From positions 6,819,501-6,883,500 of the forward strand of contig NZ_CP116936.1 of NCBI RefSeq assembly GCF_028475105.1: a stretch of DNA of 64,000 nucleotides. The letters are read 5' to 3'. The notes beneath the pieces were generated by a model, which ran no database searches, was not told the origin of the DNA, and saw only the letters and a program-made list of their open reading frames with translations. The DNA is from Micromonospora sp. LH3U1 (lineage in GTDB: Bacteria; Actinomycetota; Actinomycetes; Mycobacteriales; Micromonosporaceae). Shown piece after piece: positions 35,333 through 43,296 of this stretch. How positions within the stretch are numbered: position 1 is the stretch's first letter; the number at the start of each line of letters is the position of its first letter. The translations under genes and the position numbers were made by a program.

Positions 35333-36991
35333 TCAGAACAGCGGACCGCCGCTCTGCGGCCCGGCAATCCGGAGACCGTAGTTCAGCGGCCAGACGATTT
35401 CGGTGCGCTCGGACAGACCGCTCCACGTCTTGTTCTGCGGTACGAGCCCGCCGGCGGCACCGTAGAACGGGTTGATGACCCCGGACGGGTAACCGGCCAG
35501 GTCACCGCTCACCTCTTCCCCGGGCGACGAAACGACGGCGTCGAGCCCGCCGGTGCGGTCGAGGTTCAGCAGGGCGATGGAGGAGCCGAACTTGTCGCCA
35601 CTCTCGGAACCGTCCGGAACGGCCGAGTGGTTCTGGTCGAACGCCTGCGCGCCAGCCCCCGTCAGCCCGCCGGCGGCGCCCTTGAGCAGGGTGATGCTGC
35701 CGGCCCCGACCTTCGCGCCGATCTGGTCGCCAGGGGCACCGACCAGCACGTCCGCCCTGCCGTCGCCGGTCACGTCGCCAACAGCCAGCACACCGCCGAA
35801 GCGCTCGTCACTCGCCGGGTCGCCCGGTACGCCGGCCGTACGCTGCGTGATGACCTGCACCGCGCTGCTGGACAGTCCGGCGGCACGGCCGGTGAAGGCC
35901 GCAATGAGGCCGCCGTTGATGTCCGGGATCTGGGCGCCGGAGGCGCCGACAACCACCTCACCCAGCCCATCGCCGTTCACGTCGCCAACCGCGACCGCAT
36001 CACCCAGGTACCACGCGATGGTGCCGGTCCCATCGTTGGGTTCAATGGCCGCACCGGTGACCGAGGTGGCACCGGTGGACGACACCCCACTCGGCGAACC
36101 CCACATCAGGGTGACCATGCCACTGCCGTCCCAGCTCACGCCGTCGTTCTCCCGAGGAGCGCCGATGACCAGGTCGTGGTAACCGTTGTTGTCGACCTTC
36201 CCGATGGCGAGCGTGTAGCCGAACTGGTCGTTGGCCTCGGCCGCGCCGGGCACCGCGGCCAGGTCCTGCTGAAGGTGCTGAGCGCCGGTGGCGGTGAGGC
36301 CGGCCGACCCACCGAAGAGAACGGTGACCGCGCCGGCCATCGCCTTGCTACCGATCGCCTCTCCCCAGGCACCGATGGCGAGGTCCTCGCGGCCATCCCC
36401 GTTGATGTCGCCGGCCGCGAGGGCACCACCGAACTGGTCGAAGCTCTCCGGGCTGTCCGGAACACCCGGCGAATCCTGGTTGAAGTGGATTGCCGAGTCG
36501 ACCACTAGGCCAGTGCCGCTGCCAGGGATGACCCAGACCCCGCCGGCGTGGGTCTTGTTCTTGGGATCCGGCTCGTCGGGGTTGCCGATTGCCAGGTCGT
36601 CGTAACGGTCGCCGTTGAAGTCCCCCGCCACGAGAGCCATCCCGAACGCGACCGAGCCGGCGTCGCCCGGCACGACGCCCATGAGGTAGTCGACCTTCGG
36701 GGCCGAGGAGTAGCGCACGCTGACCACACCGGCCGGGACCAATGGCAAGGTGTATTCGAACGGGTAACTAGTTACCGCAATGTCGTCGACGCCGTCGCCG
36801 TCGAAGTCGGAGCGGCCGACACTCGTGCCCCGAAACCGGGCCGCCGCCTTCATCCAGGACACCTTGTGGTGCTGAAGAGCGACGCCGTCCCGGGTAATGG
36901 TCCGAACGCCTTCCGCAGCCTTCGCCGGAGCACTGAGTACCAGGCTGGCTAAAACAGTCGGAAGGACGAGAAAAGCTGCGCTTCGCTGCAT
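35333..36991 (-). CDS. Secreted FG-GAP/integrin-alpha-like repeat protein
   Basis: 552 residues: a short signal peptide (AFLVLPTVLASLVLSAPAKA) and about seven FG-GAP repeats with calcium-binding DxDGDGxxD-like loops (SDFDGDGVDDIAV, GDFNGDRYDDLAI, GDINGDGREDLAI). These form a beta-propeller on the cell surface or outside. The ATG at 36991 is chosen at the signal peptide. A TATGGT on the minus strand (37026-37021) is a candidate -10. Binding partner unknown. Confidence 0.9.
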   Translation of the reverse strand: MQRSAAFLVLPTVLASLVLSAPAKAAEGVRTITRDGVALQHHKVSWMKAAARFRGTSVGRSDFDGDGVDDIAVTSYPFEYTLPLVPAGVVSVRYSSAPKVDYLMGVVPGDAGSVAFGMALVAGDFNGDRYDDLAIGNPDEPDPKNKTHAGGVWVIPGSGTGLVVDSAIHFNQDSPGVPDSPESFDQFGGALAAGDINGDGREDLAIGAWGEAIGSKAMAGAVTVLFGGSAGLTATGAQHLQQDLAAVPGAAEANDQFGYTLAIGKVDNNGYHDLVIGAPRENDGVSWDGSGMVTLMWGSPSGVSSTGATSVTGAAIEPNDGTGTIAWYLGDAVAVGDVNGDGLGEVVVGASGAQIPDINGGLIAAFTGRAAGLSSSAVQVITQRTAGVPGDPASDERFGGVLAVGDVTGDGRADVLVGAPGDQIGAKVGAGSITLLKGAAGGLTGAGAQAFDQNHSAVPDGSESGDKFGSSIALLNLDRTGGLDAVVSSPGEEVSGDLAGYPSGVINPFYGAAGGLVPQNKTWSGLSERTEIVWPLNYGLRIAGPQSGGPLF

Positions 36992-37000
36992 AGAGACCCC

Positions 37001-37067
37001 GTTTCGGTAGGTGCCTGGACACCATAGGCGGACGATTAGGCTGCCGAAATGAGACGAACGGGTAGTG
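37001..37067. repeat. ~67-bp promoter-region repeat (copy 1)
   Basis: Begins GTTTCGGTAGGTGCCTGGAC and continues through AAATGAGACGAACGGGTAGTG. About 80 percent identical by eye to 39059-39124. In this copy it contains the probable FG-GAP promoter. Confidence 0.75.
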
Positions 37068-37124
37068 GGCTGGAGGGGCGGGGCGCGGACGGCGGGTACC
37101 GTCCGGGAGCCGGCGGGCCTGGAA

Positions 37125-37292
37125 CCGTCGTACACATGTTCTATCCACAGGCTGTGGACGGCGGAGGGCGTGATGGGTTACCAGCTCAGCGCGGTGGTCG
37201 CGGACGCCGAACTGCTCCGCGAGCAGACCGCCGAGCTGGATCACGCCGTCCTCGGCGAACTGCGCCAGGATTTCGGGCTGCTGCCGGTCACC
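37125..37292 (+). repeat. 168-bp near-identical duplication (copy 1)
   Basis: Matches 38369-38536 at all but one position (C at 37194 region versus T, GGACGCC/GGATGCC). It includes the composite regulatory element and the first 40 codons of the gene at 38417. Confidence 0.95.
37128..37158 (+). promoter_or_regulatory. Composite LexA-like/DnaA-box-like element (copy 1 of duplication)
   Basis: TCGTACACATGTTCTA (37128-37143) differs at two of twelve fixed positions from the actinobacterial LexA consensus TCGAAC-N4-GTTCGA. It abuts TCCACAG-G-CTGTGGA (37144-37158), 15 nt before the ATG at 37173. Confidence 0.55.
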
Positions 37293-37307
37293 GAGACACG
37301 GAGCTGA
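37173..37307 (+). pseudogene. Truncated copy of the MGYQLSAVV gene
   Basis: Encodes MGYQLSAVVADAELLREQTA... identical for 40 residues to the protein at 38417, then four unrelated residues (ETRS) and a stop at 37305. The remaining 144 codons are absent; DUF397 sequence follows in another frame. A recombination chimera. Confidence 0.8.
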
Positions 37308-37489
37308 ACGACGCCCGATGGCGCAAGAGCAGCCGCAGCAGCGGCAACTGCGGCAACTGTGTCGAAGCCGCCGACAACCTGTCCGGCGCGGTCGGCGTCC
37401 GCGACTCGAAGGACCCGACAGGGCCGGCACTCACCTTCACGCCGGCGGCCTGGCGCGCGTTCGTCACCCAACTCGCCCACCACGGCTGA
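37298..37489 (+). pseudogene. DUF397 copy with start codon ATG replaced by ACG
   Basis: 63 codons, same length as the intact DUF397 gene at 35049 and highly similar (ELNDARWRKSSRSSGN, GVRDSKDPTGPAL, WRAFVTQLAHHG). The position of the initiating ATG is ACG (37298-37300), exactly at the joint with the truncated upstream gene. No alternative start or ribosome site was seen, so it is probably silent. Confidence 0.75.
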
Positions 37490-37510
37490 CCGCGAGCAGT
37501 TCAACACGAG

Positions 37511-37555
37511 ATCTTGGACAATTGGCGTTCCTCAGGAACGGAAACTGTCCAAGAT
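37511..37555. repeat. Nested inverted repeat between DUF397 copy and DUF1349 gene
   Basis: ATCTTGGACA (37511-37520) and TGTCCAAGAT (37546-37555) flank an inner hairpin CGTTCC-TCA-GGAACG (37526-37540). It is at a convergent gene junction, like the other GATC-armed repeats. Confidence 0.8.
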
Positions 37556-37636
37556 TCGCGTTGGTTCACCGTCCTTGTGGCGACGGCGGAGGGTTCGATG
37601 CGTAGCCAGCTCAGCGCGCGCGGAGATCGACCTGCG

Positions 37637-38275
37637 TCAGGAGCCGTCGCGGAGATCGGCGAGGCGCTCGGGCCGGAAGTGGATCTCGTCGAAGGTCGCG
37701 CTGCACCCGTCGCCGATCGGTGCCTGGCCCGCGAAGCCGATCCGGTCGCGTGACGTCTCGCCGTCGAAACTGAACACGCGGATCAACTGCCAGGTCGTGC
37801 CGTCAAGCGAGGCGTGGTACGCGTAGACCCGGCCGATTCGCGAGACCCGCAGCCACACCGACCGGTCGGCCACGACGAAGGCGTTCGCGTCATCGGCGAC
37901 GCCCCGGCAGATGACCGACACGATCATGGGCTCACCCTCGGGTGAGAACTCGAAGCACAACTTGCCCCAGCACCGCTCGTCGCGCCAGAGCAGGAGCACC
38001 CCGGCGTCGAAGGTCGAGGCGAAGGCCACGGTGACCCGGGCGCTGAACTGGAAGTCGCCCTCTGGCGGCAGGTCACCGAGCAGCGTCGCCGCGTTGAGGA
38101 CGGGCGCGGCGTTCTCGCCTGCGTTGACGAAGTCACCGCTCGGATCGATGAAGATGTCCGTGCGCGGCTGCGCCGACACCGTTACGGAGCCGGTCGCCTC
38201 GTCGACCCGCCAGAGCCCCACGGACGAGGGCACGAGCGGAGAGGGCATACCGGGGACGGTCAGTCGATCAGCCAT
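37637..38275 (-). CDS. DUF1349 family protein (concanavalin-like beta-sandwich)
   Basis: 212 residues, no signal peptide. The pattern FVNAGENAAPVLNAATLLG, DAGVLLLWRDERCWGKLCFE and WLRVSRIGRVYAYHASLDG fits DUF1349, a beta-sandwich fold related to glycan-binding lectin/glucanase domains. The ATG at 38275 (MADRLTVPG) is the likely start. Function unknown; probably carbohydrate-related. Confidence 0.82.
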   Translation of the reverse strand: MADRLTVPGMPSPLVPSSVGLWRVDEATGSVTVSAQPRTDIFIDPSGDFVNAGENAAPVLNAATLLGDLPPEGDFQFSARVTVAFASTFDAGVLLLWRDERCWGKLCFEFSPEGEPMIVSVICRGVADDANAFVVADRSVWLRVSRIGRVYAYHASLDGTTWQLIRVFSFDGETSRDRIGFAGQAPIGDGCSATFDEIHFRPERLADLRDGS

Positions 38276-38368
38276 GACCAGGACCGTACAGCGGTCTGAG
38301 CAGGGCTGGGCAGTCCCGTCGACGCTCGACGGGTACGGTCCGGGGATCGACGCCGGGCGGCCCGGATT

Positions 38369-38536
38369 CCGTCGTACACATGTTCTATCCACAGGCTGTG
38401 GACGGCGGAGGGCGTGATGGGTTACCAGCTCAGCGCGGTGGTCGCGGATGCCGAACTGCTCCGCGAGCAGACCGCCGAGCTGGATCACGCCGTCCTCGGC
38501 GAACTGCGCCAGGATTTCGGGCTGCTGCCGGTCACC
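38369..38536 (+). repeat. 168-bp near-identical duplication (copy 2)
   Basis: Second copy of 37125-37292; here it leads into a complete gene, so this copy is likely the parent. Confidence 0.95.
38372..38402 (+). promoter_or_regulatory. Composite LexA-like/DnaA-box-like element (copy 2)
   Basis: Same 31 bases as copy 1, again 15 nt before the ATG (38417), with GGAGGG as ribosome site in between. Confidence 0.55.
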
Positions 38537-38971
38537 CCGCAACTGGTGGTGGAGCTGACCGGGTCGCTGCCGGATTACGCGACGGACGACCGGAGTGCCG
38601 AGCACCCGTTCGGCCTGGTGTTGTCGACGGCGCTGGTCGAGGTGCTGGCCCGCTGGTCGCAGGTGGGGCCGGTGGCGTATCTGGAGGCGGAGTTCGGTGG
38701 TGGCGCCGGCTACCAGTCGGCGGCGGTGTGGCTGGGTGGGGCACTGTCCTGGGGGCCACGCTTCGACGACGAGTTGGATTCGCCGCGCGAACAGTGGCCG
38801 ATCAACGGGGCGCTGACCCAGCTCGGTGTCGAGCCAGGCACGTGGATCGACCCGTTCGCCGAGCTGGGGCTGCACCTGGAGCGGAACACCGACGGCTGGC
38901 TGGCGCACGGGCGTCGTCGGCTGAGCGCCGACTACTGGGATGAGCTGGTCGAGCAGTGGGAAAACCACTGA
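38417..38971 (+). CDS. Hypothetical protein (MGYQLSAVV family)
   Basis: 184 residues, acidic, no signal or membrane segment. It begins MGYQLSAVVADAELLREQTA and contains a GGGAGYQSAAVWLGG segment and a WIDPFAELGLHLERN motif near the C-terminus. GTG immediately before the ATG could also serve. Preceded by the composite element. No family was recognised; its paralogous fragment at 37173 shows the locus has been duplicated. Confidence 0.8.
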   Translation: MGYQLSAVVADAELLREQTAELDHAVLGELRQDFGLLPVTPQLVVELTGSLPDYATDDRSAEHPFGLVLSTALVEVLARWSQVGPVAYLEAEFGGGAGYQSAAVWLGGALSWGPRFDDELDSPREQWPINGALTQLGVEPGTWIDPFAELGLHLERNTDGWLAHGRRRLSADYWDELVEQWENH

Positions 38972-38998
38972 TTCGCCGAGCCAGGCCGGACGGCCTGC

Positions 38999-39124
38999 AC
39001 TCGCGCAAACGCCCGGCCGGTCGGATCGTTCGGTAGCGCCGCCCCACCGGTGACCGAGGTTTCGTAGGCGCCTGGACACGGTAGGCGGAAGATCGGGTAA
39101 GCGAAATGAGGCGAACAGACAGTG
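38999..39124. repeat. Flank scar: half terminator joined to promoter repeat (copy 2)
   Basis: 38999-39020 is identical to 35276-35297 (downstream of the FG-GAP gene), and 39059-39124 is about 80 percent identical to 37001-37067 (upstream of it). The two flanks are here only 38 bp apart with no gene between. Confidence 0.7.
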
Positions 39125-39228
39125 CAGGTGACGGGACCGCCCGGCAGTCGGTCGAGCGGCGAAAACCAGTAATCCGGCCACCGGCAGCAACCTGAACGCT
39201 CCCGTTCCGTTGGGGACTGGGGGATTCC

Positions 39229-39759
39229 ATGAAATTGCGACAATTTGCGTTTATTGCCACGCTGATGACGGCTGCCTCGATTGCTGGCAGCGGCGTACCG
39301 CCAACCGGGTCGATCCCGGACGGCCGGCCCGCCGGCAGCGTGGAGATCATCGACCTGAACGGCCTGCGCAACATCGAGTTCGGTGCCACCGAGGATGAGC
39401 TGACCCGACGCGGCATCCTGCGTACCAACCTGGATGCCTGCGGGCCAATGCTCGTCGGCCATGAAGCGGTCAGCCCGGTCTTCGTAGAGGACAAACTGGT
39501 GCTGCTCTGGGTCGGCGATCCGATGCGGACACCGGAGGGCATAACGGCAGGCTCACCCGTCGACCAGGTCTGGGACCGCTATCCGCTGGTCACTCGGCTT
39601 GCCGCTCCACAGGGGACGCACCGCCTCGATGGGCTGCTCGCCCGCAGCGGCGACCGCGCGTACCTCTTCCTGCACGACGGGCGCACGGTCCGAAAAACCA
39701 TCGCCGGGTACGCGGACTGGGCCCGCCGCCTCTTCGACGAGGGCGCGGGCCCGTGCTGA
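39229..39759 (+). CDS. Secreted hypothetical protein
   Basis: 176 residues; N-terminal signal peptide (MKLRQFAFIATLMTAASIAG), then a domain with two cysteines (CGPM and the final Cys) and a VGDPMRTPEGITAGSPVDQV segment seen in small actinobacterial secreted proteins. The coding region is less GC-rich at its start than its neighbours. Function unknown. Confidence 0.78.
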   Translation: MKLRQFAFIATLMTAASIAGSGVPPTGSIPDGRPAGSVEIIDLNGLRNIEFGATEDELTRRGILRTNLDACGPMLVGHEAVSPVFVEDKLVLLWVGDPMRTPEGITAGSPVDQVWDRYPLVTRLAAPQGTHRLDGLLARSGDRAYLFLHDGRTVRKTIAGYADWARRLFDEGAGPC

Positions 39760-39795
39760 CCGGCGCAGGCTGATCAGGGCAATCCGGTGATGGCA

Positions 39796-41409
39796 TCAGC
39801 TGCGGAGCGACCGCCAGAAGTCGTACGAGTGGGATGCCGCGAAATCAGTCGTACCCGATCCCCCGCCACCGGCGAACACCCGCACGTAGGGGGCAGCACT
39901 GCGCAGTCGGGGCCAGTCCGCCCGACCCGTCCGGGCGAAGTCGCTCCAGGTCCGGACCATGTCGTCGGAGAGCCGCCGCTGGGCCGGCGTCAGCGCCTCG
40001 GCGTAGTCGACCGTGAACAGGTACGGCAGTTCGGCGCAGTGGTACGCGCCGCTGCGGAACGTCGGCTCGGGTCCCTCGGTGAAGAACGGCGCATCCTCGT
40101 CGGCGAACTCGTACACGAACGTCGGCACCCGCCGGGCGAACGCCAACGCGGCGGAGTAGACCGGCTCGGCGTAGTCGTGATCGGTCAGCACGGCAGCCAA
40201 CGTCTCGCTGGCGGGACGCGCGTCGTCGCGCGGGTAGCGGGTCAGCACCTCCTGCGCCCGGTCACCGAACATGGCCCGTACCTGGTCGCGGTACTGGTCA
40301 TCGGTGAGCGGGCACGACTCGGGCTCCTGCCCCGGCTCCGGCGGCTCAGGGCAGTTGAGCCCACCGCGTTCCATGCCCCAGACCACGAGCCGGGACTCGT
40401 CCCGGTTCATCCCGGTCAACACCGGCACCGGGTGCAGCCTCCCGGTAGCCAGCGCGTCTGCCGGGTTCACCGGCAACGTACGGCCGTCGACAGCCGGGCC
40501 GAGGTCGACACCAGCGCCTGGATAGCCGGCCGTTTCGATGAGCCGGGCGGGATCACGCCCGCGCAGGCAGGAGGCGACCACAGCCGGGTCGGTGCAGCCA
40601 ACCCTCCGGGCGAACTCGCCGGCCGCCTCGACCGCCTCAGCCCGTGTCTGGACCGGGTTCGCGCACGAGTTGCTCTGCATGATCGCGCGGTGGAACAGGC
40701 CGACAGAGCCTGGCGCGGCGAGCTGCGCGCAGACGCTTGTCGCCCCGGCGGACTGGCCGAACAGGGTGACGTTGCCCGGGTCGCCGCCGAAGGCCGCCGC
40801 GTTGCGCCGCACCCAACGCAGCGCGGCCTGCTGATCCTGCAGCCCGAAATTGCCGGTGGATTCGCCGGAACGTGACAGCGCCGGATGTGCCAGGAAGCCG
40901 AGTGCGCCGAGCCGGTAGTTCACCGTGACGACGATGACGTCACCGCCGGCCGCCAACCGCTGCCCGCCGTACACGTCCCCGCTACCGAAGCGGAAGTCCC
41001 CGCCGTGCAGCCACACCAGCACCGGTCGCGGCGTCCGTGCGGAGGTGCGCGGCGTGGTGACGTTGAGATAGAGGCAGTTCTCGGACTCCGAGGGGCGGTC
41101 CATTGGCAGCCCCTGAAGCTGGGCGCAGGCGTCGCCCGGTCGGGTTGCGTCGCGGATGTCGGTCCAGATCGGACCGGGTTGCGGTGGGGCCCAGCGCAGC
41201 GCGCCCAACGGCGGACGCGCGTACGGAATGCCGTGAAAGGACCGGTGGTCCGCTGCGACGCTGCCGCGCAACGCGCCCTGGTCGGTCCGGACGACGGCCG
41301 CGCTCCGGCGGTCGTCGGCCGCCGCGGCCGGGCCGATGGCCATTGCCGGCGCGAGGAGCGCGACGGCGCCCAGAGCAACAACCCACCGGGGGTACGGGAT
41401 GCTGGTCAT
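39796..41409 (-). CDS. Secreted type-B carboxylesterase
   Basis: 537 residues; signal peptide to about residue 30, then the alpha/beta hydrolase fold with FHGIPYARPPLG near the N-terminus, the oxyanion LHGGDF, nucleophile elbow FGQSAGA and the catalytic His in YHCAELPYLF, all typical of carboxylesterase family B. The ATG at 41409 follows GGGGAG. Hydrolyses an unknown ester outside the cell. Divergent from a GntR/TetR regulator across 181 bp with repeated operator-like sites. Confidence 0.92.
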   Translation of the reverse strand: MTSIPYPRWVVALGAVALLAPAMAIGPAAAADDRRSAAVVRTDQGALRGSVAADHRSFHGIPYARPPLGALRWAPPQPGPIWTDIRDATRPGDACAQLQGLPMDRPSESENCLYLNVTTPRTSARTPRPVLVWLHGGDFRFGSGDVYGGQRLAAGGDVIVVTVNYRLGALGFLAHPALSRSGESTGNFGLQDQQAALRWVRRNAAAFGGDPGNVTLFGQSAGATSVCAQLAAPGSVGLFHRAIMQSNSCANPVQTRAEAVEAAGEFARRVGCTDPAVVASCLRGRDPARLIETAGYPGAGVDLGPAVDGRTLPVNPADALATGRLHPVPVLTGMNRDESRLVVWGMERGGLNCPEPPEPGQEPESCPLTDDQYRDQVRAMFGDRAQEVLTRYPRDDARPASETLAAVLTDHDYAEPVYSAALAFARRVPTFVYEFADEDAPFFTEGPEPTFRSGAYHCAELPYLFTVDYAEALTPAQRRLSDDMVRTWSDFARTGRADWPRLRSAAPYVRVFAGGGGSGTTDFAASHSYDFWRSLRS

Positions 41410-41493
41410 GACTCTCCCCATTCGTTGAAGCCGGTACGGCGTACGCGCCGTGCTGGGGCGAGCATGCCGACCTGGCAACCACCCGGCCAGGGA

Positions 41494-41565
41494 GCTCTAG
41501 TACGCCGAGCCCCGAGACATCCGAGCATCGACGTTGCGACTGTCGGTGCTCTAGTGCGCTAGGGT
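41494..41565. promoter_or_regulatory. Direct-repeat operator and -10 box in the esterase/regulator gap
   Basis: GCTCTAGTACGC (41494-41505) and GCTCTAGTGCGC (41548-41559) are direct repeats 54 bp apart. The second overlaps a TAGGGT -10 hexamer (41560-41565) for the regulator. CTAGT-centred sites are typical of GntR-family operators. Confidence 0.55.
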
Positions 41566-41590
41566 CATCTCCCGACCGGCGGGAGGCCCC

Positions 41591-42526
41591 GTGACGGAGA
41601 TCGACGAGTTCACTCCCCCCTATCTGCGCATCGTCGGGGAGTTACGGCGGCGCATCACGGCAGGCGAGTTGAGCCCTGGCGACCGGGTGCCGTCCACCCG
41701 GCAGATCGTCCGTGAGTGGGGGGTCGCCATGGCGACCGCCAGCCGGGCGCTCACCGTGCTCCGGCAGGACAACCTGGTCCGGGCGGTGCCAGGTGTGGGC
41801 ATGGTGGTCACCGGCTCGGAGCCGACCACGCCCGGTCGGGGCGCACGAGCCGACGTCCGGCGTGGACCGACCCGAGGGGTGACCCGCGACCAGGTGGTGC
41901 GGGCGGCCATGGAGATCGCCGACGCCGAGGGGTTACCGGCGCTGAGCATGAGGCGGATCGCCACCGAGCTGGACGTCCCCACCATGTCGCTGTACCGGCA
42001 GGTTCGCGGCAAGGAGCAACTCCTGCTGCTGATGGCGGACGCGGCCTTCGCGGCGCATCGACTGCCGCACACGTTTCCGCCCGGGTGGCGGGCCCACCTG
42101 GAGTTGCTTTGCCGACTTCAGTGGTCGATCTATCGGCGGCATCCCTGGCTGGCCCAGGTCATCTCGCTGACCCGCCCACTGATGGCGCCGCACGCCGTCG
42201 CGCACACGGAATGGGCCCTGCGCGCCCTCGCCGGGCATGGCCTGGACCCGCACACCCAACTGCACCTGGTGGCCGCACTGGCGAACCACGTCCGCGGCAC
42301 GGCGGTGAATCTGGAGCGGGAGGCCGAGGCGGAACAGGACACCGGCCTGACCGACGACGAGTGGATGGTGGCCCAAGCCGACGTGTTGAACGGGCTGCTC
42401 GCGGCGGGCGAGTTTCCGCACCTGTCCCGGCTCACCCGGTCTGCGGTCGACCTCAACGTCGAGAGCCTCTTCGAATTCGGCCTGCAACGCCTGCTCGACG
42501 GGATGGCACAACTACTCGGGCAATGA
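41591..42526 (+). CDS. Regulator with GntR and TetR DNA-binding domains
   Basis: 311 residues with two DNA-binding modules: an N-terminal GntR winged helix (residues 8-80; GDRVPSTRQIVREWGVAMAT) and a TetR-type HTH (about 96-145; ALSMRRIATELDVPTMSLYR), followed by a TetR-like helical effector domain. GTG start at 41591 with GGGAGG. It probably represses the divergent esterase and itself through the sites at 41494-41559. Confidence 0.88.
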   Translation: MTEIDEFTPPYLRIVGELRRRITAGELSPGDRVPSTRQIVREWGVAMATASRALTVLRQDNLVRAVPGVGMVVTGSEPTTPGRGARADVRRGPTRGVTRDQVVRAAMEIADAEGLPALSMRRIATELDVPTMSLYRQVRGKEQLLLLMADAAFAAHRLPHTFPPGWRAHLELLCRLQWSIYRRHPWLAQVISLTRPLMAPHAVAHTEWALRALAGHGLDPHTQLHLVAALANHVRGTAVNLEREAEAEQDTGLTDDEWMVAQADVLNGLLAAGEFPHLSRLTRSAVDLNVESLFEFGLQRLLDGMAQLLGQ

Positions 42527-42539
42527 CGGCGGTCAACGC

Positions 42540-43172
42540 TCAGGTCGGGTTGGTGGCGTGCTCAGGCAGCCGCGCCCCGGACGCGGCGGCGAAACCGGCA
42601 AGCGCGATCTCCGCCGCCTGTCGCAGGTCTCCCCTGCTGACCCCGGCGGCCGCGTGCACCGACTGCCCTTCGGTGACGATCATGACGAAGCGGGCGAGCG
42701 CGGCCGGGTCGGCGTGCGCGGGTAGGTCGCCTTCGGCGACGGCGCGAGCGAACCGGTCGGCAAGGGCGCCTTCGCCGGCCAGGCGGCTGGCGGCGAGGAA
42801 CCCGGCGATCGGCGCGTTCTCGGTGGAGCAGGCCGTGCCGCCCTGGATCGACAGGCAACCGGCCGGCCGGTCGGACCGGGTCACGGCGAGCACGTTCTCG
42901 CGCAACAGGGTGGCGACGACCTCGTACGCGGTCGGTTGGGCGAATGCGTCTCGCGCGTACCCCATGTCCTGTTCGGCGTAGCGGGCCACGACCTTGCGGA
43001 ACAACTCCTCCTTGCCGCCGAACGCGGCGTAAAGGCTCGGTTTGTTGATGCCCATCGCGGCGGTGAGGTCGCTCACCGATGCGCCCTCGTACCCCTGACG
43101 CCAGAACACCTCCACCGCGCGCTCCAGCGCCTCGTCGGCGTCGAAACCCCGTGGTCGCCCTCGCTGCGGCAC
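42540..43172 (-). CDS. TetR-family regulator
   Basis: 210 residues; N-terminal HTH (YEGASVSDLTAAMGINKPSLYAAFGGKEELF) and a C-terminal domain of the TetR_C_16/YxaF style with a CLSIQGGTAC segment. Start taken as GTG 43172 (MPQRGRPRGF), typical of this subgroup. Divergent from the F420-type oxidoreductase and SDR genes, with two operator-like repeats between. Confidence 0.88.
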   Translation of the reverse strand: MPQRGRPRGFDADEALERAVEVFWRQGYEGASVSDLTAAMGINKPSLYAAFGGKEELFRKVVARYAEQDMGYARDAFAQPTAYEVVATLLRENVLAVTRSDRPAGCLSIQGGTACSTENAPIAGFLAASRLAGEGALADRFARAVAEGDLPAHADPAALARFVMIVTEGQSVHAAAGVSRGDLRQAAEIALAGFAAASGARLPEHATNPT

Positions 43173-43211
43173 TGCCCACCACCTCCCACGATCCATGCTA
43201 CCCGTGGCGCA

Positions 43212-43288
43212 ACCGATCGGTACAGAAATTTGTGGGCCAGGTCAGGGGTTGCTACGGTCATATCAGTACCGCTCGGTACAGAATTTGG
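43212..43288. promoter_or_regulatory. Paired TetR operator-like sites
   Basis: ACCGATCGGTACAGAAATTT (from 43212) and ACCGCTCGGTACAGAATTTG (from 43268) are near-identical, 56 bp apart. The first contains the perfect palindrome ACCGATCGGT. They flank the likely promoters of the divergent TetR and oxidoreductase genes. Confidence 0.7.
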
Positions 43289-43296
43289 AGGACGGC

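Noticed and set aside
37637..39190. N-terminal extension of the DUF1349 gene back to 39190
   Set aside because: The extension reads through another gene and intergenic DNA; the compact start at 38275 fits the domain.
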